A stretch of DNA of 64,000 nucleotides from Tritrichomonas musculus. Lineage: Eukaryota > Parabasalia > Tritrichomonadida > Tritrichomonadidae. Position 1 is the first letter of the stretch. The number at the start of each line of letters is the position of its first letter. Shown piece after piece: positions 27,391 through 38,181 of this stretch. Below the pieces are notes generated by a model. That model had not been told where the DNA came from and ran no database searches. It was given only the letters and a program-made list of their open reading frames with translations. The DNA is taken from the NCBI GenBank assembly GCA_039105265.1, contig JAPFFF010000039.1:992001-1056000 (forward strand). Direction: 5' to 3'. Position numbers and translations under genes: made by a program.

Positions 27391-28557
27391 CTATATAAGA
27401 ATGCAACATTGCGATTTTGATTTCTTAGTATTATCTTGCTTGACCTCCACATCACGTTGACGAGTTTTTAATAAATGATGTGGAGGCTCTTCTGATGTAG
27501 ATTGATATTCGTCGTAAGCATTGGACGAACGATTATGTCTGTAAAAAGCACCGCTCTCATCCTCTTCTTCTTCTTCTTCTTCGTTAATTTCTTGTCTCCG
27601 TTTCTTTTTATTTTTCTTTTTCTTTTTGTCTTTAGCTTTTCTCTTTTTTTCTCTTTTTATTCTTTCTTCATCTTCCTCTTCAGATTCAGAGTAACTTCCA
27701 CTCCTTTTACGTTTAGTACTTTCATTCTTCACACTTTTCTTATTAGGCTTTTTAACTTTTTCTTTTTCTTCTTTTTCTTCTTCTTCTTCTTCAAATAAAT
27801 CATCTCTTTTACTTGTTTTCTTTAAACGATTATTCTCAGATTCGCCACTACTTGATAAAGTAGGAAGGCTCATCTTGCTTGCTCGTTGAGGCGTTGATCT
27901 CTTAGAAACTTTTTCATCATTTGAAGATGTAAAAATCTGAGAAGTATTCACCACAGTTTCGCCTGTTGATTTAAGAGATTCGTGATTTCCTTTATTTTTT
28001 TCTTTATCACTATCTTCTAATTCATCAATTTCTTCATAGAATTCAGAATCATTATCTTTGCTATTCTTATTCTTTTTTTTATTTTTACTACTGAGATTAC
28101 CACTGTCATCATCATCATTATATTTCTTTTTTTTCATTTTTGGAGTTTTATTTTTACTTTTATAACTCGAATAATCGCTATCGTTATCACTATCTTGTTG
28201 TTTTTTTGTTGTATTTTTAATTTTGTTTTTTGAAGCATAACCATCACTATCGTCATCGGAATCAGATATTTTCTTCTTAATCGTTTTTTTCCTGGAGTTT
28301 CGATAATCACTTGAATTTGTATCACTACTATCACTTTCTTTTGCGATTTTTTTTGAACTTCTTCCTTTATCTTTGCTTTCACTTTGATTTTTTTCTTTGT
28401 AACTATCAACAGCTCTGAATTGAGGTTTGTCGCTATGACTATCTGAACTATTGTTTTTTTTGTCTGAATGATCTGAATCATTTGATATAGAGCTTGAATC
28501 CACTATCTGTTTAACTGAGCTAGAGCTGGAGCTTAGTATAACTTCAACATCGCTCAT
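27391..28557 (-). CDS. disordered Ser/Asp/Lys-rich protein ending in a CaaX box (CILI)
   Basis: A 388-residue protein of very low complexity: an N-terminal serine-rich part (SSSSSS, many SD and DSD acidic casein-kinase-2-like sites), lysine blocks (KDKKKKKNKKKRR) and glutamate blocks (EEEEEKEEKEK). It ends KSKSQCCILI. The last four residues CILI match a CaaX prenylation box, and the final Ile would favour geranylgeranylation. A prenylated, otherwise disordered polyampholyte would be tethered to a membrane while its charged body stays in the cytosol. No domain recognised. It lies 121 bases downstream of the RasGAP-like gene's start on the same strand. Confidence 0.75.
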   Translation of the reverse strand: MSDVEVILSSSSSSVKQIVDSSSISNDSDHSDKKNNSSDSHSDKPQFRAVDSYKEKNQSESKDKGRSSKKIAKESDSSDTNSSDYRNSRKKTIKKKISDSDDDSDGYASKNKIKNTTKKQQDSDNDSDYSSYKSKNKTPKMKKKKYNDDDDSGNLSSKNKKKNKNSKDNDSEFYEEIDELEDSDKEKNKGNHESLKSTGETVVNTSQIFTSSNDEKVSKRSTPQRASKMSLPTLSSSGESENNRLKKTSKRDDLFEEEEEEKEEKEKVKKPNKKSVKNESTKRKRSGSYSESEEEDEERIKREKKRKAKDKKKKKNKKKRRQEINEEEEEEEDESGAFYRHNRSSNAYDEYQSTSEEPPHHLLKTRQRDVEVKQDNTKKSKSQCCILI

Positions 28558-28795
28558 TAATTCGTTAAAAATATATGGTTACATTTAATTGAATGGAACC
28601 AATTGAATGTAATAATGAATATAAAATTTTCATAAAAAAAATAATAAACGTGCATATTACTCATAAAAAACAATCAAGTCCGAAAATAAATTTTATATTC
28701 AAAACATCATTCACACACAAAAAGACATTCCTATCTCTGTCCAAAATAAACAAAAAAAAATATTTTTATTAAATAACAATTATACTATAAATAAA

Positions 28796-31189
28796 TTAAT
28801 GTACAACATTTCGCTTAATTAAATTATTTCTAGTTTGTGGATATTTTCCATTTTTAGTTTTTCTTTGAGGCGTTGAAGAAACTTTTTTCGCTGCCATTTG
28901 TACAAATCCAGATTGACTGCTCGATATTTTGGTAGGCGTTTTTGACAATTTCTGTATACTTCCTTTTCCTTTTTCAGGAGCTAAAGATGAAGAAGCTTGG
29001 ATTTTATTTTGATTTCCATTCATAATCATTTGTACTTTTTTTGATCTTTCATTCCAGCTTTGAACTGAATCATCATAATCATCGTCGTTATCATCATCAT
29101 TTTCGTCGACTTCAACCAAGTGACTTTGAGGTAACATCGAATTCATTTTTAATTTTAATACCTGATTCTGATTTTTCTTCATAGAGCTCAACGATGAGGT
29201 AGAAGAGGATGAAGATATTGCACCCTTTTCGATTTTATCCTCTCCGTTACTTTCCTGTTGTTTAATCTTACCTTTTTCTTTTCCCTTATTATTTCCCACT
29301 TTTTCAGAGGTCTTTAAATTTGATGTTGAATTTTTAGCATTCAATTTATTATTTGTATTTCTTTGATTAGAAAGGATGAATTGACTTTTCTTTTTCGATG
29401 CCAATTGTCTAGATTTAAAGACCTCATTATTTATCTGTTGTTTTCCTTTCAATTTATTCTTAACGGTCGCTCCTTTATTAGCGAGCTGAGATTTGGCGCT
29501 AGAATTCAAATAGGACTCGGCGGTTGACGACGATGCCGATATTAATGAAGAGCGGTTACTCAGTTCACCTCTTCTAGGTGATGTGATTGACTTTAAATCA
29601 GAAAATGACTTGTTTGTTGACACCATGAAACTTTTTCTATCATTCCTGCTGAAAAAGTCATCATTATCGTTATTTCTCACAATTCCTTCATCGTCGATTG
29701 TATCGTCGTCATCGTCAACCTCCACTGATTCAAAGGCGCTCTCAATTTTTTTCCTTTTAACCGCCATAACCGCCGCGCCTTGACTTTTTTTGGTGCCAGC
29801 ATTGAAGCTGCTAAAGCACGCCTTGTTGACAAGAGATTTGGGTCCCCATAGGGTCATTGCGTCAAAAATCGGTTGCTTGCTATCGTTCATCTGAATCTGC
29901 TCCTTAACGTACTTGATGCGGCTCGTATCGTACGACGATGAGCACGCGTTGGCGCGCTGTCTTTTGATGTCTTCGCGAGTGAAGTCATCTATTTGAAAAG
30001 TGGAAGAATTGAGCATCTCTTTTCCGTTAATGCAGTTGACTATCTCGATCCGTGCTGACCTCAGAAGGAGGGTCGACTTCTGACTCTTCATTGAGTATAT
30101 AATGATGTTTCGCGCCCTCTCGACAAATAAACGTGTCATCTCAAATTGACTCATTTGCTTGCGGAAGAAGGCCAGAAAAGAGACAATGATGAAATTGTTG
30201 GTCCGACGGTTGAGGACGTCAAAAATGAGAATTTCGAGATTGTTGGGATTGGTAGGTGGCGGATATAAGGTCAAATATTGAAAAGAAAGCTCAATTAGAC
30301 GACGATCTTTGCAATCTGAGAATAATATGGAATCACAACATTTCATAATGGATTCACTCTTAGGTAACTTGAGAGAAAGCTCGAGTATATACACTCTTTC
30401 AAGATTGTTGGCAGATTTTTGAAGTAGAACTGGTAATGCGAATAATAATATTTTCGAGAAATCTGCGGATTCTTTTGAATATTTGGAAATGTAGGAATCG
30501 ATAAGAATTAAAATTGGAATTCGTTGTTGGGGAGTAATGGCTGGCTCTTTGAATGTAGTTATTGGTATATTTGAAATTGAAGATGGAATTGGTCCACCTG
30601 GTCCAAAAGTGCCCATCAAACTTCGATATGATAGCCAAGCAAAAGGTTGCGAAAGTGAAGATAAATTGATTATATTTGCACAAAAAGTTGAAACTGGCAA
30701 TATATCAATATTGGTTAAGATATGCGTAAATAATTCAATAGATGAATTCAATATACTATACATTTCATTAGGCCAATTGTAAAATGCACTATACAATATG
30801 TCAAAACACGAACTGATCATGAATAATACATTTTGATGATTTGATGAATTTTTAATTTTAGATGTATTTTGAATTACATTTTTGGAAATATGATCAGGAC
30901 TTTTTGAATCAAAAAAACTAATTAAATTGAGTGTATTTTCTCTAGAAGTAGCTATCATTTTTAAAAGAGAAGTGTTGTAAGATGTAAAAAGATTGTAAAC
31001 TAAGCGAATGATATTTGAATCTTTTGATTTATGAATGATTAAAATCAAGTTCTTAAAGGTATCTTCTTTTGTTAAAAAATCGGTAAGATCTGTTTGATTT
31101 GATCTAAAACAGGATAACAAATCTGAACATTGTAATACTCGAGGTAATGTGGGATTTTCTTTTAAGACTTGTGCAACCTGTAAAGACAT
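28796..31189 (-). CDS. SAPS/armadillo-like protein with disordered tail, putative
   Basis: A 797-residue protein, ATG at 31189. The N-terminus (VLKENPTLPRVLQCSDLLSC then TDLTDFLTKEDTFKNLILII) matches the start of SAPS-type proteins, the PP6/Sit4 phosphatase regulatory subunits, in the pattern of a few acidic/hydrophobic residues followed by FL and a helical pair. Helical repeats continue to about residue 400. The C-terminal ~330 residues are disordered and rich in Ser, Lys, Asn and Asp, with an acidic run DDDDTIDDEG and basic tail. The expected role is a regulatory scaffold for a PP6-like phosphatase. Family assignment rests on the N-terminal pattern and may be wrong; the coding frame itself is not in doubt. 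Confidence 0.55.
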   Translation of the reverse strand: MSLQVAQVLKENPTLPRVLQCSDLLSCFRSNQTDLTDFLTKEDTFKNLILIIHKSKDSNIIRLVYNLFTSYNTSLLKMIATSRENTLNLISFFDSKSPDHISKNVIQNTSKIKNSSNHQNVLFMISSCFDILYSAFYNWPNEMYSILNSSIELFTHILTNIDILPVSTFCANIINLSSLSQPFAWLSYRSLMGTFGPGGPIPSSISNIPITTFKEPAITPQQRIPILILIDSYISKYSKESADFSKILLFALPVLLQKSANNLERVYILELSLKLPKSESIMKCCDSILFSDCKDRRLIELSFQYLTLYPPPTNPNNLEILIFDVLNRRTNNFIIVSFLAFFRKQMSQFEMTRLFVERARNIIIYSMKSQKSTLLLRSARIEIVNCINGKEMLNSSTFQIDDFTREDIKRQRANACSSSYDTSRIKYVKEQIQMNDSKQPIFDAMTLWGPKSLVNKACFSSFNAGTKKSQGAAVMAVKRKKIESAFESVEVDDDDDTIDDEGIVRNNDNDDFFSRNDRKSFMVSTNKSFSDLKSITSPRRGELSNRSSLISASSSTAESYLNSSAKSQLANKGATVKNKLKGKQQINNEVFKSRQLASKKKSQFILSNQRNTNNKLNAKNSTSNLKTSEKVGNNKGKEKGKIKQQESNGEDKIEKGAISSSSSTSSLSSMKKNQNQVLKLKMNSMLPQSHLVEVDENDDDNDDDYDDSVQSWNERSKKVQMIMNGNQNKIQASSSLAPEKGKGSIQKLSKTPTKISSSQSGFVQMAAKKVSSTPQRKTKNGKYPQTRNNLIKRNVVH

Positions 31190-34009
31190 AAAAAAAGAAT
31201 TTCTGTATTTTTTTGTTTTTGAACAAAATTGAAGGAGTAGATATTAGAAATACTTTTTTACATTCTTTATTAATACATATATATTTTGATATATTATGAT
31301 TAATTATTTATTATTTTACTATATATTATTTTAGTGTATTTCATCATAGTTATATTATGAGTTTGTGTTATTATTTATCTTTATAATAAGAATATACCAT
31401 ACTTATTTTCATAAAATTTTTTATATGTTTAGAATTCAAATATTTAGGAGTTTTACATAATATTTCTAATTAATCTAATATTTTTTACTTTTATTATATT
31501 TTTCATATTATCTATATTTTATATAATTAATAATATATAAATTTAATGATTATATTTTCAAGAAATTGTTGCTCTAATTAATTTACAATAACGTTAACGT
31601 ACAATTTTTGAATTTTAAATTATTATGATTAAAAATTAAACTATATTTAACTTTAATAATATAATATATTTTCACCTAAAATAGTCCATTTAATATTTTA
31701 TACTATAATTAATAGGCATTAAATATATTTATCTTTTGATTTAACTAATATTGATAAAAAAATCAATATTTATTTTTTTTAGAATACGTTTTTTGATCAA
31801 ATTTTTCTAAAGGTAAGCGGAGGCCGTTTATTTTGTTCGTTAATAAAAAATAAAAAGCATCAATAACAATTGTTCTCTTGGACCAGTTATAAAAAAAATC
31901 ACATTAATGAGAGATATTTTGATATTTCAAAATAATATTATAACTTACGGAGTAGAAATTTATCTTTTTTTTGTATTTTTGATTATCATGGGTATTAATC
32001 ATGAACAAAATGTTTCGATTATTACACCTCTTCTAATGATTTATATTGTATGTCAGTATATAATATTGGCTATATAGACAAAAAATAAAATAATCGTAAC
32101 ATTTCCCTAATATTATGAAAATAATTTTTCAATGAATTTTATTATGAATGGTAACTTTTTGTTAAATTATCTAACTTTTTGTGATATAATGATATACCAA
32201 AAGTATATATTGATATACCTTTTCATAGAAATTCTATTTAAGAAACATTTATCATATATAATTTTTATTTAAATATCTATATTATAAAATGTATTTTTAT
32301 TTTGAGATTTAATGAATATTTGCATATATAATTGAACTTTTTTAAATCATTTGCAACAAATGGAAAAAAGAGAAAGTAAGCTTAAAATACAATAAATATA
32401 TTTTCCTTATTAAAGTGATGAATTTCAATTTTATTGTCCCCTCCAAACTATATTAGTTGTTAAAGGAACAGCCAAATATTTAAAATACTCAATAAAAAAG
32501 AACAGTTTAATAATATTCATCAACAGATTCAGTTAATTCAATATCAATACATGTTCAAAAAAAAATTTGAAACATTCAATTTTGATTATTGATTTTTTCA
32601 TTAACAATCTAATTATTTTTCAAAAATTTCATTATTTTTTCATACTTTTTGATATGTATACAAATTATTTTCATCTATATTTATTAAAAAAAATTGATTT
32701 GCTATAATATGTTCATCAGAAATCCTCAATTTAAAATAACTTCTGAAATATATACATAAATTTTTATATCTATATTATATAATTTTAATAAATGCATAAT
32801 AATATTGTTAAAATGATTTTAAAATAAGATATTTTCATTTTTAATTCCTTTAAATTGAATAGTATTTATTTAAAAATAAACTGAAATTCAAAACTCCGAC
32901 CTTTTTTGACATTAATTTGACCTATTTTTGACCTAAAATTTTTATAAAAGTGGTCTGACTTTTGATTTTTAGTTTACAGAAAATTTAATGACTTTATTAT
33001 TTTTATGTTCTCAATATATCTTGTATAAGCTTTCAAAATATTTATTTTTAAATATGCTTTATACAGGAAAATAATAAATAATATTGATATGTCAAAGATA
33101 ATATATATAATAAATTATATAAATATATATACGTTTATATAACTAAACAATATTTAAAAATGAGTTAGAAAAAACTGTTTCTTAGCAAATTCCTCTTAGA
33201 GCACCTAGAAATATTTTGAATACATACTAGACGTTAAAATTCAAATTTTTCACTTTTTCTATTAAATATTTTAAAATTGATATTATTCCAATTTCCCCAC
33301 AACAGATCTTATTTGCTTCTAAATAAAAAATGTTTAAGATTATAAATTAAATTTATATTTTATGATTATTTAACGAAACCAGAAAATTAAAAAAAAAAAA
33401 ACAAAATTCGTTTACCTTTATCATTATAGTTCTTGACAAAATATTTTTATTTACTAAAAAAACAAATAAAATATTATTTATATATATTAAAAATAATATG
33501 TATATTATATTATATAGAAACAAAAAAAAATATCATTTTATTGTAAAATTGTATCTATTACTTTAATTATATATTATCTATAAATGATTTATAAAAGTAA
33601 TTATGCTAGCTTGATGTTATAAATCAATAATCAATAATAAAAAAAATTCATATTTCTTTACAATAATAAATAAGTAAAATTTATGACATTATAGAATATT
33701 GTAAATGTATGCACAACAAAGAATTACATCTTATATAATAAAATATATCTATATTAATTTTCATAACTTTGCTATTAAAAATTTGATAGTTTATTAAGAA
33801 AATTGAATGGAGGTACTATCATTTTTTTTTTTATTATGATTTGAAATGAGATCATAATGACATAAAATAATTTTTTAACCTGTTTATGTTTGTGAACATA
33901 ATACGACTTCCATTTTCCAATTTGTTATATATAAACTTGCTTTTTCAAAAATTGAATGTAGGTTAAGCTCTCTCAGAAATTATCATTCAAAAATTGAAAT
34001 AAAGTAAAT
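31190..34009. other. long gene-free AT-rich spacer
   Basis: About 2.8 kb without any supportable gene or RNA. Composition is extremely AT-rich, with many short AT palindromes and scattered octamer copies (about 32155, 32175, 32640). I see no terminal inverted repeats here. Confidence 0.6.
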
Positions 34010-34015
34010 TCATAA
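34010..34015 (+). promoter_or_regulatory. initiator-like TCATAA
   Basis: TTCATAAA lies about ten bases before the ATG at 34022, in the expected position for the trichomonad initiator TCA(+1)T(A/T). Confidence 0.45.
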
Positions 34016-34021
34016 AATACA

Positions 34022-36106
34022 ATGTTTCTTGCTTTTCTAGCACTTGGAATTGCAATCCAACCTCGTAGACCAGCAATCTCAAATCGATTTTCAAGGAAAA
34101 TCCCTCTTCCAAAGAACTACGACAATGGAATTGGTTGCGATATGTGCAAACAAGTTGTTAAATATGTTGAACAAATTCTTGTTGATACAACAGTTGAATC
34201 AGAAATTGCTACACTTGTTGAACAACTTTGCGTATCTTTCCCATCACCATATGATTCACTTTGCAAGACAGCCATTGAAACCTTCCTTCCATCAATTCTT
34301 CAATGGGTTGAACAAGGACTTGACTCACTTGATATTTGTGCAAAGATCGGTCTTTGCGATACAACAAAATTAGTAAAATCTGATAAGATCAAAATAGTAT
34401 ACCCAAAGAACAGTGAATTATGCGATATGTGCACTGATCTCATTCAATATGTCGAAACACTTTTGCAAAATGAAACAATTGAAGAAGAAATCGATGAACT
34501 TGCACAAAATTATTGCTCTTCATTATCATGGCCAACAAGAGATATTTGCAAGAGTATGATTAAAACATATCTTCCATCATTCCTTGAATGGATTGGCAAA
34601 GATGTTGACTCGTTGAACATTTGTGCAAGAATTGGAGTTTGTGATGCAACGAAATTCAAGAAAACAGCCCGCAAGCATAAAATTAATTATCCAACAGCAA
34701 TTAAAACAGTTAGTAATGCAGATAAGTGTGCGACATGCCTAGAACTTCTTGATCGTGTCAAAATTTATTTAGACAATGCCACTGTTGAAGAAGAAATCGA
34801 AGAAAACTTGAAAGGATATTGTTCCACACTTTCATGGCCTATGAAAGATCTCTGTAACTCTCTTGTTACACAATATATTCCAACACTTATTACCTATGTT
34901 GAGCAAGATCTTAATTCAACACAAATTTGCTCATTAGTAGGTTATTGCACCAATACAGCAAGGAAATCAAAAAGAATTTCACGTATCCATAAAATTGCTC
35001 TTCCAAAATATTATGACAATAGTTTTGGATGTGACATGTGCAAACAAGTTGTTAAATATGTTGAACAAATTCTTGTTGATACAACAGTTGAATCAGAAAT
35101 TGCTACACTTGTTGAACAACTTTGCGTATCTTTCCCATCACCATATGATTCACTTTGCAAGACAGCCATTGAAACCTTCCTTCCATCAATTCTTCAATGG
35201 GTTGAACAAGGACTTGACTCACTTGATATTTGTGCAAAGATCGGTCTTTGCGATACAACAAAATTAGTAAAATCTGATAAGATCAAAATAGTATACCCAA
35301 AGAACAGTGAATTATGCGATATGTGCACTGATCTCATTCAATATGTCGAAACACTTTTACAAAATGAAACAATTGAAGAAGAAATCGATGAACTTGCACA
35401 AAATTATTGCTCTTCATTATCATGGCCAACAAGAGATATTTGCAAGAGTATGATTAAAACATATCTTCCATCATTCCTTGAATGGATTGGCAAAGATGTT
35501 GACTCGTTGAACATTTGTGCAAGAATTGGAGTTTGTGATGCAACGAAATTCAAGAAAACAGCCCGCAAGCATAAAATTAATTATCCAACAGCAATTAAAA
35601 CAGTTAGTAATGCAGATAAGTGTGCGACATGCCTAGAACTTCTTGATCGTGTCAAAATTTATTTAGACAATGCCACTGTTGAAGAAGAAATCGAAGAAAA
35701 CTTGAAAGGATATTGTTCCACACTTTCATGGCCTATGAAAGATCTCTGTAACTCTCTTGTTACACAATATATTCCAACACTTATTACCTATGTTGAGCAA
35801 GATCTTAATTCAACACAAATTTGCTCATTAGTAGGTTATTGCACCAATACAGCAAGAGCTAGAAGAGCTAAAAAGTCTGTAGAAACTTGCCAAACTTGTC
35901 AGAAATGGTTCAAATGGGCAGAAGATAAGCTTGATGAAGTAACTGTCGAAGGACTTTGGAAATTGATTTCTGAAGAATGTCCAAAGGTTCCATATCTTAG
36001 TTACTTCTGCCAAATAATCAATGAACAAAATATTGAAAAGTTTGCTTCTCTTATTCTTTCTGCTCTTCCACCAGAACAATGTTGTGAATGGATTAAACTC
36101 TGCTAA
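34022..36106 (+). CDS. secreted seven-domain saposin B (saposin-like) protein
   Basis: A 694-residue protein from ATG 34022. A short hydrophobic leader (MFLAFLALGIAI) is followed by seven saposin B-type domains, each ~75 residues with six cysteines in the pattern C..C at the start, a central Cys pair and C.....C at the end (e.g. CDMCKQVVKYVEQILVDTT... to DICAKIGLC). The order is A-B-C-A'-B'-C'-D. The first three and next three domains are an almost exact tandem duplication; the seventh (ETCQTCQKWFKWAEDKLDE) is distinct. Basic linkers (KKTARKHK, RKSKR, RARRAKK) may be processing sites that release single domains. Saposin-like proteins bind or disrupt lipid membranes; in amoebae and trichomonads small ones act as pore-forming, antibacterial granule proteins. 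Which activity applies here is not shown by sequence alone. Confidence 0.9.
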   Translation: MFLAFLALGIAIQPRRPAISNRFSRKIPLPKNYDNGIGCDMCKQVVKYVEQILVDTTVESEIATLVEQLCVSFPSPYDSLCKTAIETFLPSILQWVEQGLDSLDICAKIGLCDTTKLVKSDKIKIVYPKNSELCDMCTDLIQYVETLLQNETIEEEIDELAQNYCSSLSWPTRDICKSMIKTYLPSFLEWIGKDVDSLNICARIGVCDATKFKKTARKHKINYPTAIKTVSNADKCATCLELLDRVKIYLDNATVEEEIEENLKGYCSTLSWPMKDLCNSLVTQYIPTLITYVEQDLNSTQICSLVGYCTNTARKSKRISRIHKIALPKYYDNSFGCDMCKQVVKYVEQILVDTTVESEIATLVEQLCVSFPSPYDSLCKTAIETFLPSILQWVEQGLDSLDICAKIGLCDTTKLVKSDKIKIVYPKNSELCDMCTDLIQYVETLLQNETIEEEIDELAQNYCSSLSWPTRDICKSMIKTYLPSFLEWIGKDVDSLNICARIGVCDATKFKKTARKHKINYPTAIKTVSNADKCATCLELLDRVKIYLDNATVEEEIEENLKGYCSTLSWPMKDLCNSLVTQYIPTLITYVEQDLNSTQICSLVGYCTNTARARRAKKSVETCQTCQKWFKWAEDKLDEVTVEGLWKLISEECPKVPYLSYFCQIINEQNIEKFASLILSALPPEQCCEWIKLC
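34141..35858 (+). repeat. 894-bp internal tandem duplication in the saposin gene
   Basis: Positions 34141-34964 recur at 35035-35858, a constant offset of 894 bp. Apart from a silent TTG/TTA difference (34465 versus 35359) I see no change over ~824 bp. The ~50 bases just before are clearly diverged. This indicates recent duplication or gene conversion within an older repeat structure. Confidence 0.9.
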
Positions 36107-36163
36107 GTTTTAGATATTTATTTTCTTCTTTTCTTTTATTTAATAAAAACATCTTTTTATTAT

Positions 36164-36171
36164 AAAAAAAA
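36164..36171 (-). terminator. Pol III terminator of tRNA-Pro
   Basis: Eight As on the plus strand, an 8-T run on the transcript strand, starting four bases after the 3' end of the tRNA gene. Confidence 0.75.
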
Positions 36172-36174
36172 TTT

Positions 36175-36246
36175 GGGGCGATTCGGGAATTGAACCCGAG
36201 ACCTCTCGCACCCAAAGCGAGAATCATACCACTAGACCAATCACCC
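36175..36246 (-). tRNA. tRNA-Pro (anticodon TGG)
   Basis: A 72-nt cloverleaf on the minus strand. The acceptor stem GGGTGAT pairs with ATCGCCC (one T-G wobble). The anticodon arm TCTCGC-TTTGGGT-GCGAGA places TGG at positions 34-36. The T arm CTCGGGTTCAATTCCCGAA has a perfect stem, and the D arm TTGGTCTAGTGGTATGA is standard. No intron, no encoded CCA. A T-run terminator follows. Confidence 0.95.
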
Positions 36247-36443
36247 TTCACATTTGAAAGAAATAATATTCTTTACTTTTTTTGATATTTTAACTATTTT
36301 TCCCTTTAAAGTTTAAATGATATTGTATACATTCATCTACAATTTCTCTTTTATTTTCTCTAATAAAATTACCGTTTCTAAGTTATATCTCATTATAATA
36401 CAAAAGAGCATTTGCTAATTTTAAATTCTATTATTCAAATCAT

Positions 36444-37196
36444 CTATTTTTTCATTAAATCATTCAAAATTGTATAAACTTCATATATATCAGAAATTTC
36501 ATATGTAGCCTTAATATCTTTTGGAACATTAACATCCTTTTGCTTACTTAATGCTGAATTAATATGAAAAGTCATTCCAAAACCTGCATTATTAGCTCCA
36601 ATTACATCTCTAGAATAAGTATCACCAACATAAGCACATTTTTTACGATCTGACTTCAATTGATATAATGAAACTTTAAAGATATTTGCATGCGGCTTCC
36701 TATATCCAGTTATCGAAGAGAGTGTAACATCATCAAAAAAATCGCGAATTCTATATTCTTCTAATGATTCAAATACTTGAAATAAACTAGCTGTATTACT
36801 GATCACACCTAATTTGAAACCTATTTTTTTCAATCCTTGAAGTATTTCAATAACTCGAGGACGAAGATTTCGATGATAAAATGTTACTTCCCACATATGG
36901 GCTAGTTCTTCAGCAAATGGAGAAATGCTGGCTTTATCAAGGCCAAATTCAGTAAGAACAAAATTTCCCCAAATCTCTTCTGGCTTTAATTCTCGATTTA
37001 TAGGTATGCTATACGATTCATACCGAGACCATCCAGCTTGAAGCTTTTTTTTAGCTATTTCGAGATCATCAGTTACATTAATACCATGAGATTTTAAAAT
37101 GCGAAGAACTTCTCTTGCTGATGCATCTTTACTTTCTTCATCAGAGTAAATGTCTTCCAGTGTTCCACCCATATCGAATATTATTGTATCAATCAT
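36444..37196 (-). CDS. HAD-superfamily hydrolase
   Basis: About 250 residues from ATG 37196 (the preceding TTG at 37199 is not used). HAD motifs in order: IIFDMGGTLE (motif I; Asp nucleophile at residue 8, while the usual second Asp is Gly), GVISNTAS (motif II), GYRKPHANIF (motif III Lys) and YVGDTYSRDVIGANNAG (motif IV). A helical cap lies between motifs I and II (subfamily IA/dehalogenase-like). Relatives are small-molecule phosphatases. The DxGGT in place of DxDGT is known in some HAD members but can lower phosphatase activity, so the substrate and even the activity are open. Confidence 0.85.
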   Translation of the reverse strand: MIDTIIFDMGGTLEDIYSDEESKDASAREVLRILKSHGINVTDDLEIAKKKLQAGWSRYESYSIPINRELKPEEIWGNFVLTEFGLDKASISPFAEELAHMWEVTFYHRNLRPRVIEILQGLKKIGFKLGVISNTASLFQVFESLEEYRIRDFFDDVTLSSITGYRKPHANIFKVSLYQLKSDRKKCAYVGDTYSRDVIGANNAGFGMTFHINSALSKQKDVNVPKDIKATYEISDIYEVYTILNDLMKK

Positions 37197-37529
37197 CAAG
37201 TTAATATATTATTTCACCATAACGATTAAAAGTTCTTATTTTTTTTTACTAAATATCTTTTTATGCCCTTTAAAATTTAAACATATTGCATTATTTAATA
37301 TTAAATCTTTAGACATGAATTAAATTTTTATTAAAGCTCGAGTTTCTTTAAATTATAGAATAATTCATTTCATCATTATTTGTCTGGATGAAACCAAGAT
37401 ATCCAATAATCAAAAAAAGAAGGGGAAAATGATAAAAAAATTCTCTAAATTGAAAGGAAAAAGAGAACAATAAATAATATTTATTTATTATAAAAAAAAT
37501 AAAAATAAAAGCAATGATTATTCAATTTA
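37197..37529. other. intergenic
   Basis: About 330 bases of AT-rich sequence between two minus-strand genes; nothing recognised. Confidence 0.6.
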
Positions 37530-38099
37530 TTACTTGATTTTCATAGAAATTAGTCGATTTAACTTGTCAATCAAATATAATAAATCATGAATAACCAGCT
37601 GATTAACTCGCTCTGTTTTATCAAACTTCTTTTTAATTTTTGATTCCAATTGACTTATTTCTTTAAACACAGGATCTTGATTCAATCTATCGAATTCGGT
37701 GTTAATTTGCTGTAAATAATAATGTACTAATAAATATATCGCATTATCTCTCTCTGATATAGTTTTAGAATTGTATAAATCTTCATTGATATGTTCTGCT
37801 ATTTTTTTAAGTTCTTCCAGTTGATTAAATTCAAGTTGATATTGATATAGATATTCCTGCTGACTAATATTTTGAATTTGCGTAATATCTTTAAAAGACC
37901 CAAAAAGCTCTTTAATATCTCCAACGCAAGAAAAGCAAAGAATTTTTGCGAAAAGCAGTTCCCAATTTTTTTGCTCTCCGTCGTTATAACTATCTTTTGG
38001 AGTTGAGAGATTATCAACTTCTAGAAAATTCATTAAAGTATCGAGAATAGCCATGACAAGATCTTTTTGTATTTTTTTGGGATCAATGTCAGCGCTCAT
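37530..38099 (-). CDS. small helical protein of unknown function
   Basis: A 189-residue protein from ATG 38099; the frame extends 12 codons upstream through a lysine-coding A-run to a GTG, which is not a likely start. Composition is that of a real soluble helical protein (MAILDTLMNFLEVDNLSTP; IAEHINEDLYNSKTISERDN; LLYLIDKLNRLISMKIK) with heptad-like leucine spacing. No signal peptide, membrane span or known motif. I do not recognise a family. Confidence 0.65.
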   Translation of the reverse strand: MSADIDPKKIQKDLVMAILDTLMNFLEVDNLSTPKDSYNDGEQKNWELLFAKILCFSCVGDIKELFGSFKDITQIQNISQQEYLYQYQLEFNQLEELKKIAEHINEDLYNSKTISERDNAIYLLVHYYLQQINTEFDRLNQDPVFKEISQLESKIKKKFDKTERVNQLVIHDLLYLIDKLNRLISMKIK

Positions 38100-38140
38100 T
38101 TCAAAGTTTTTTTTTTTTTTTGTTAAGTTCAACACAATTT

Positions 38141-38176
38141 ATTGGATATTTAAGAGATTAAATTCAAATATCCAAT
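38141..38176. repeat. 11-bp hairpin upstream of the helical-protein gene
   Basis: ATTGGATATTT (38141-38151) and AAATATCCAAT (38166-38176) are perfectly inverted around 14 bases, just 5' of the minus-strand gene start. Confidence 0.55.
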
Positions 38177-38181
38177 AAATT

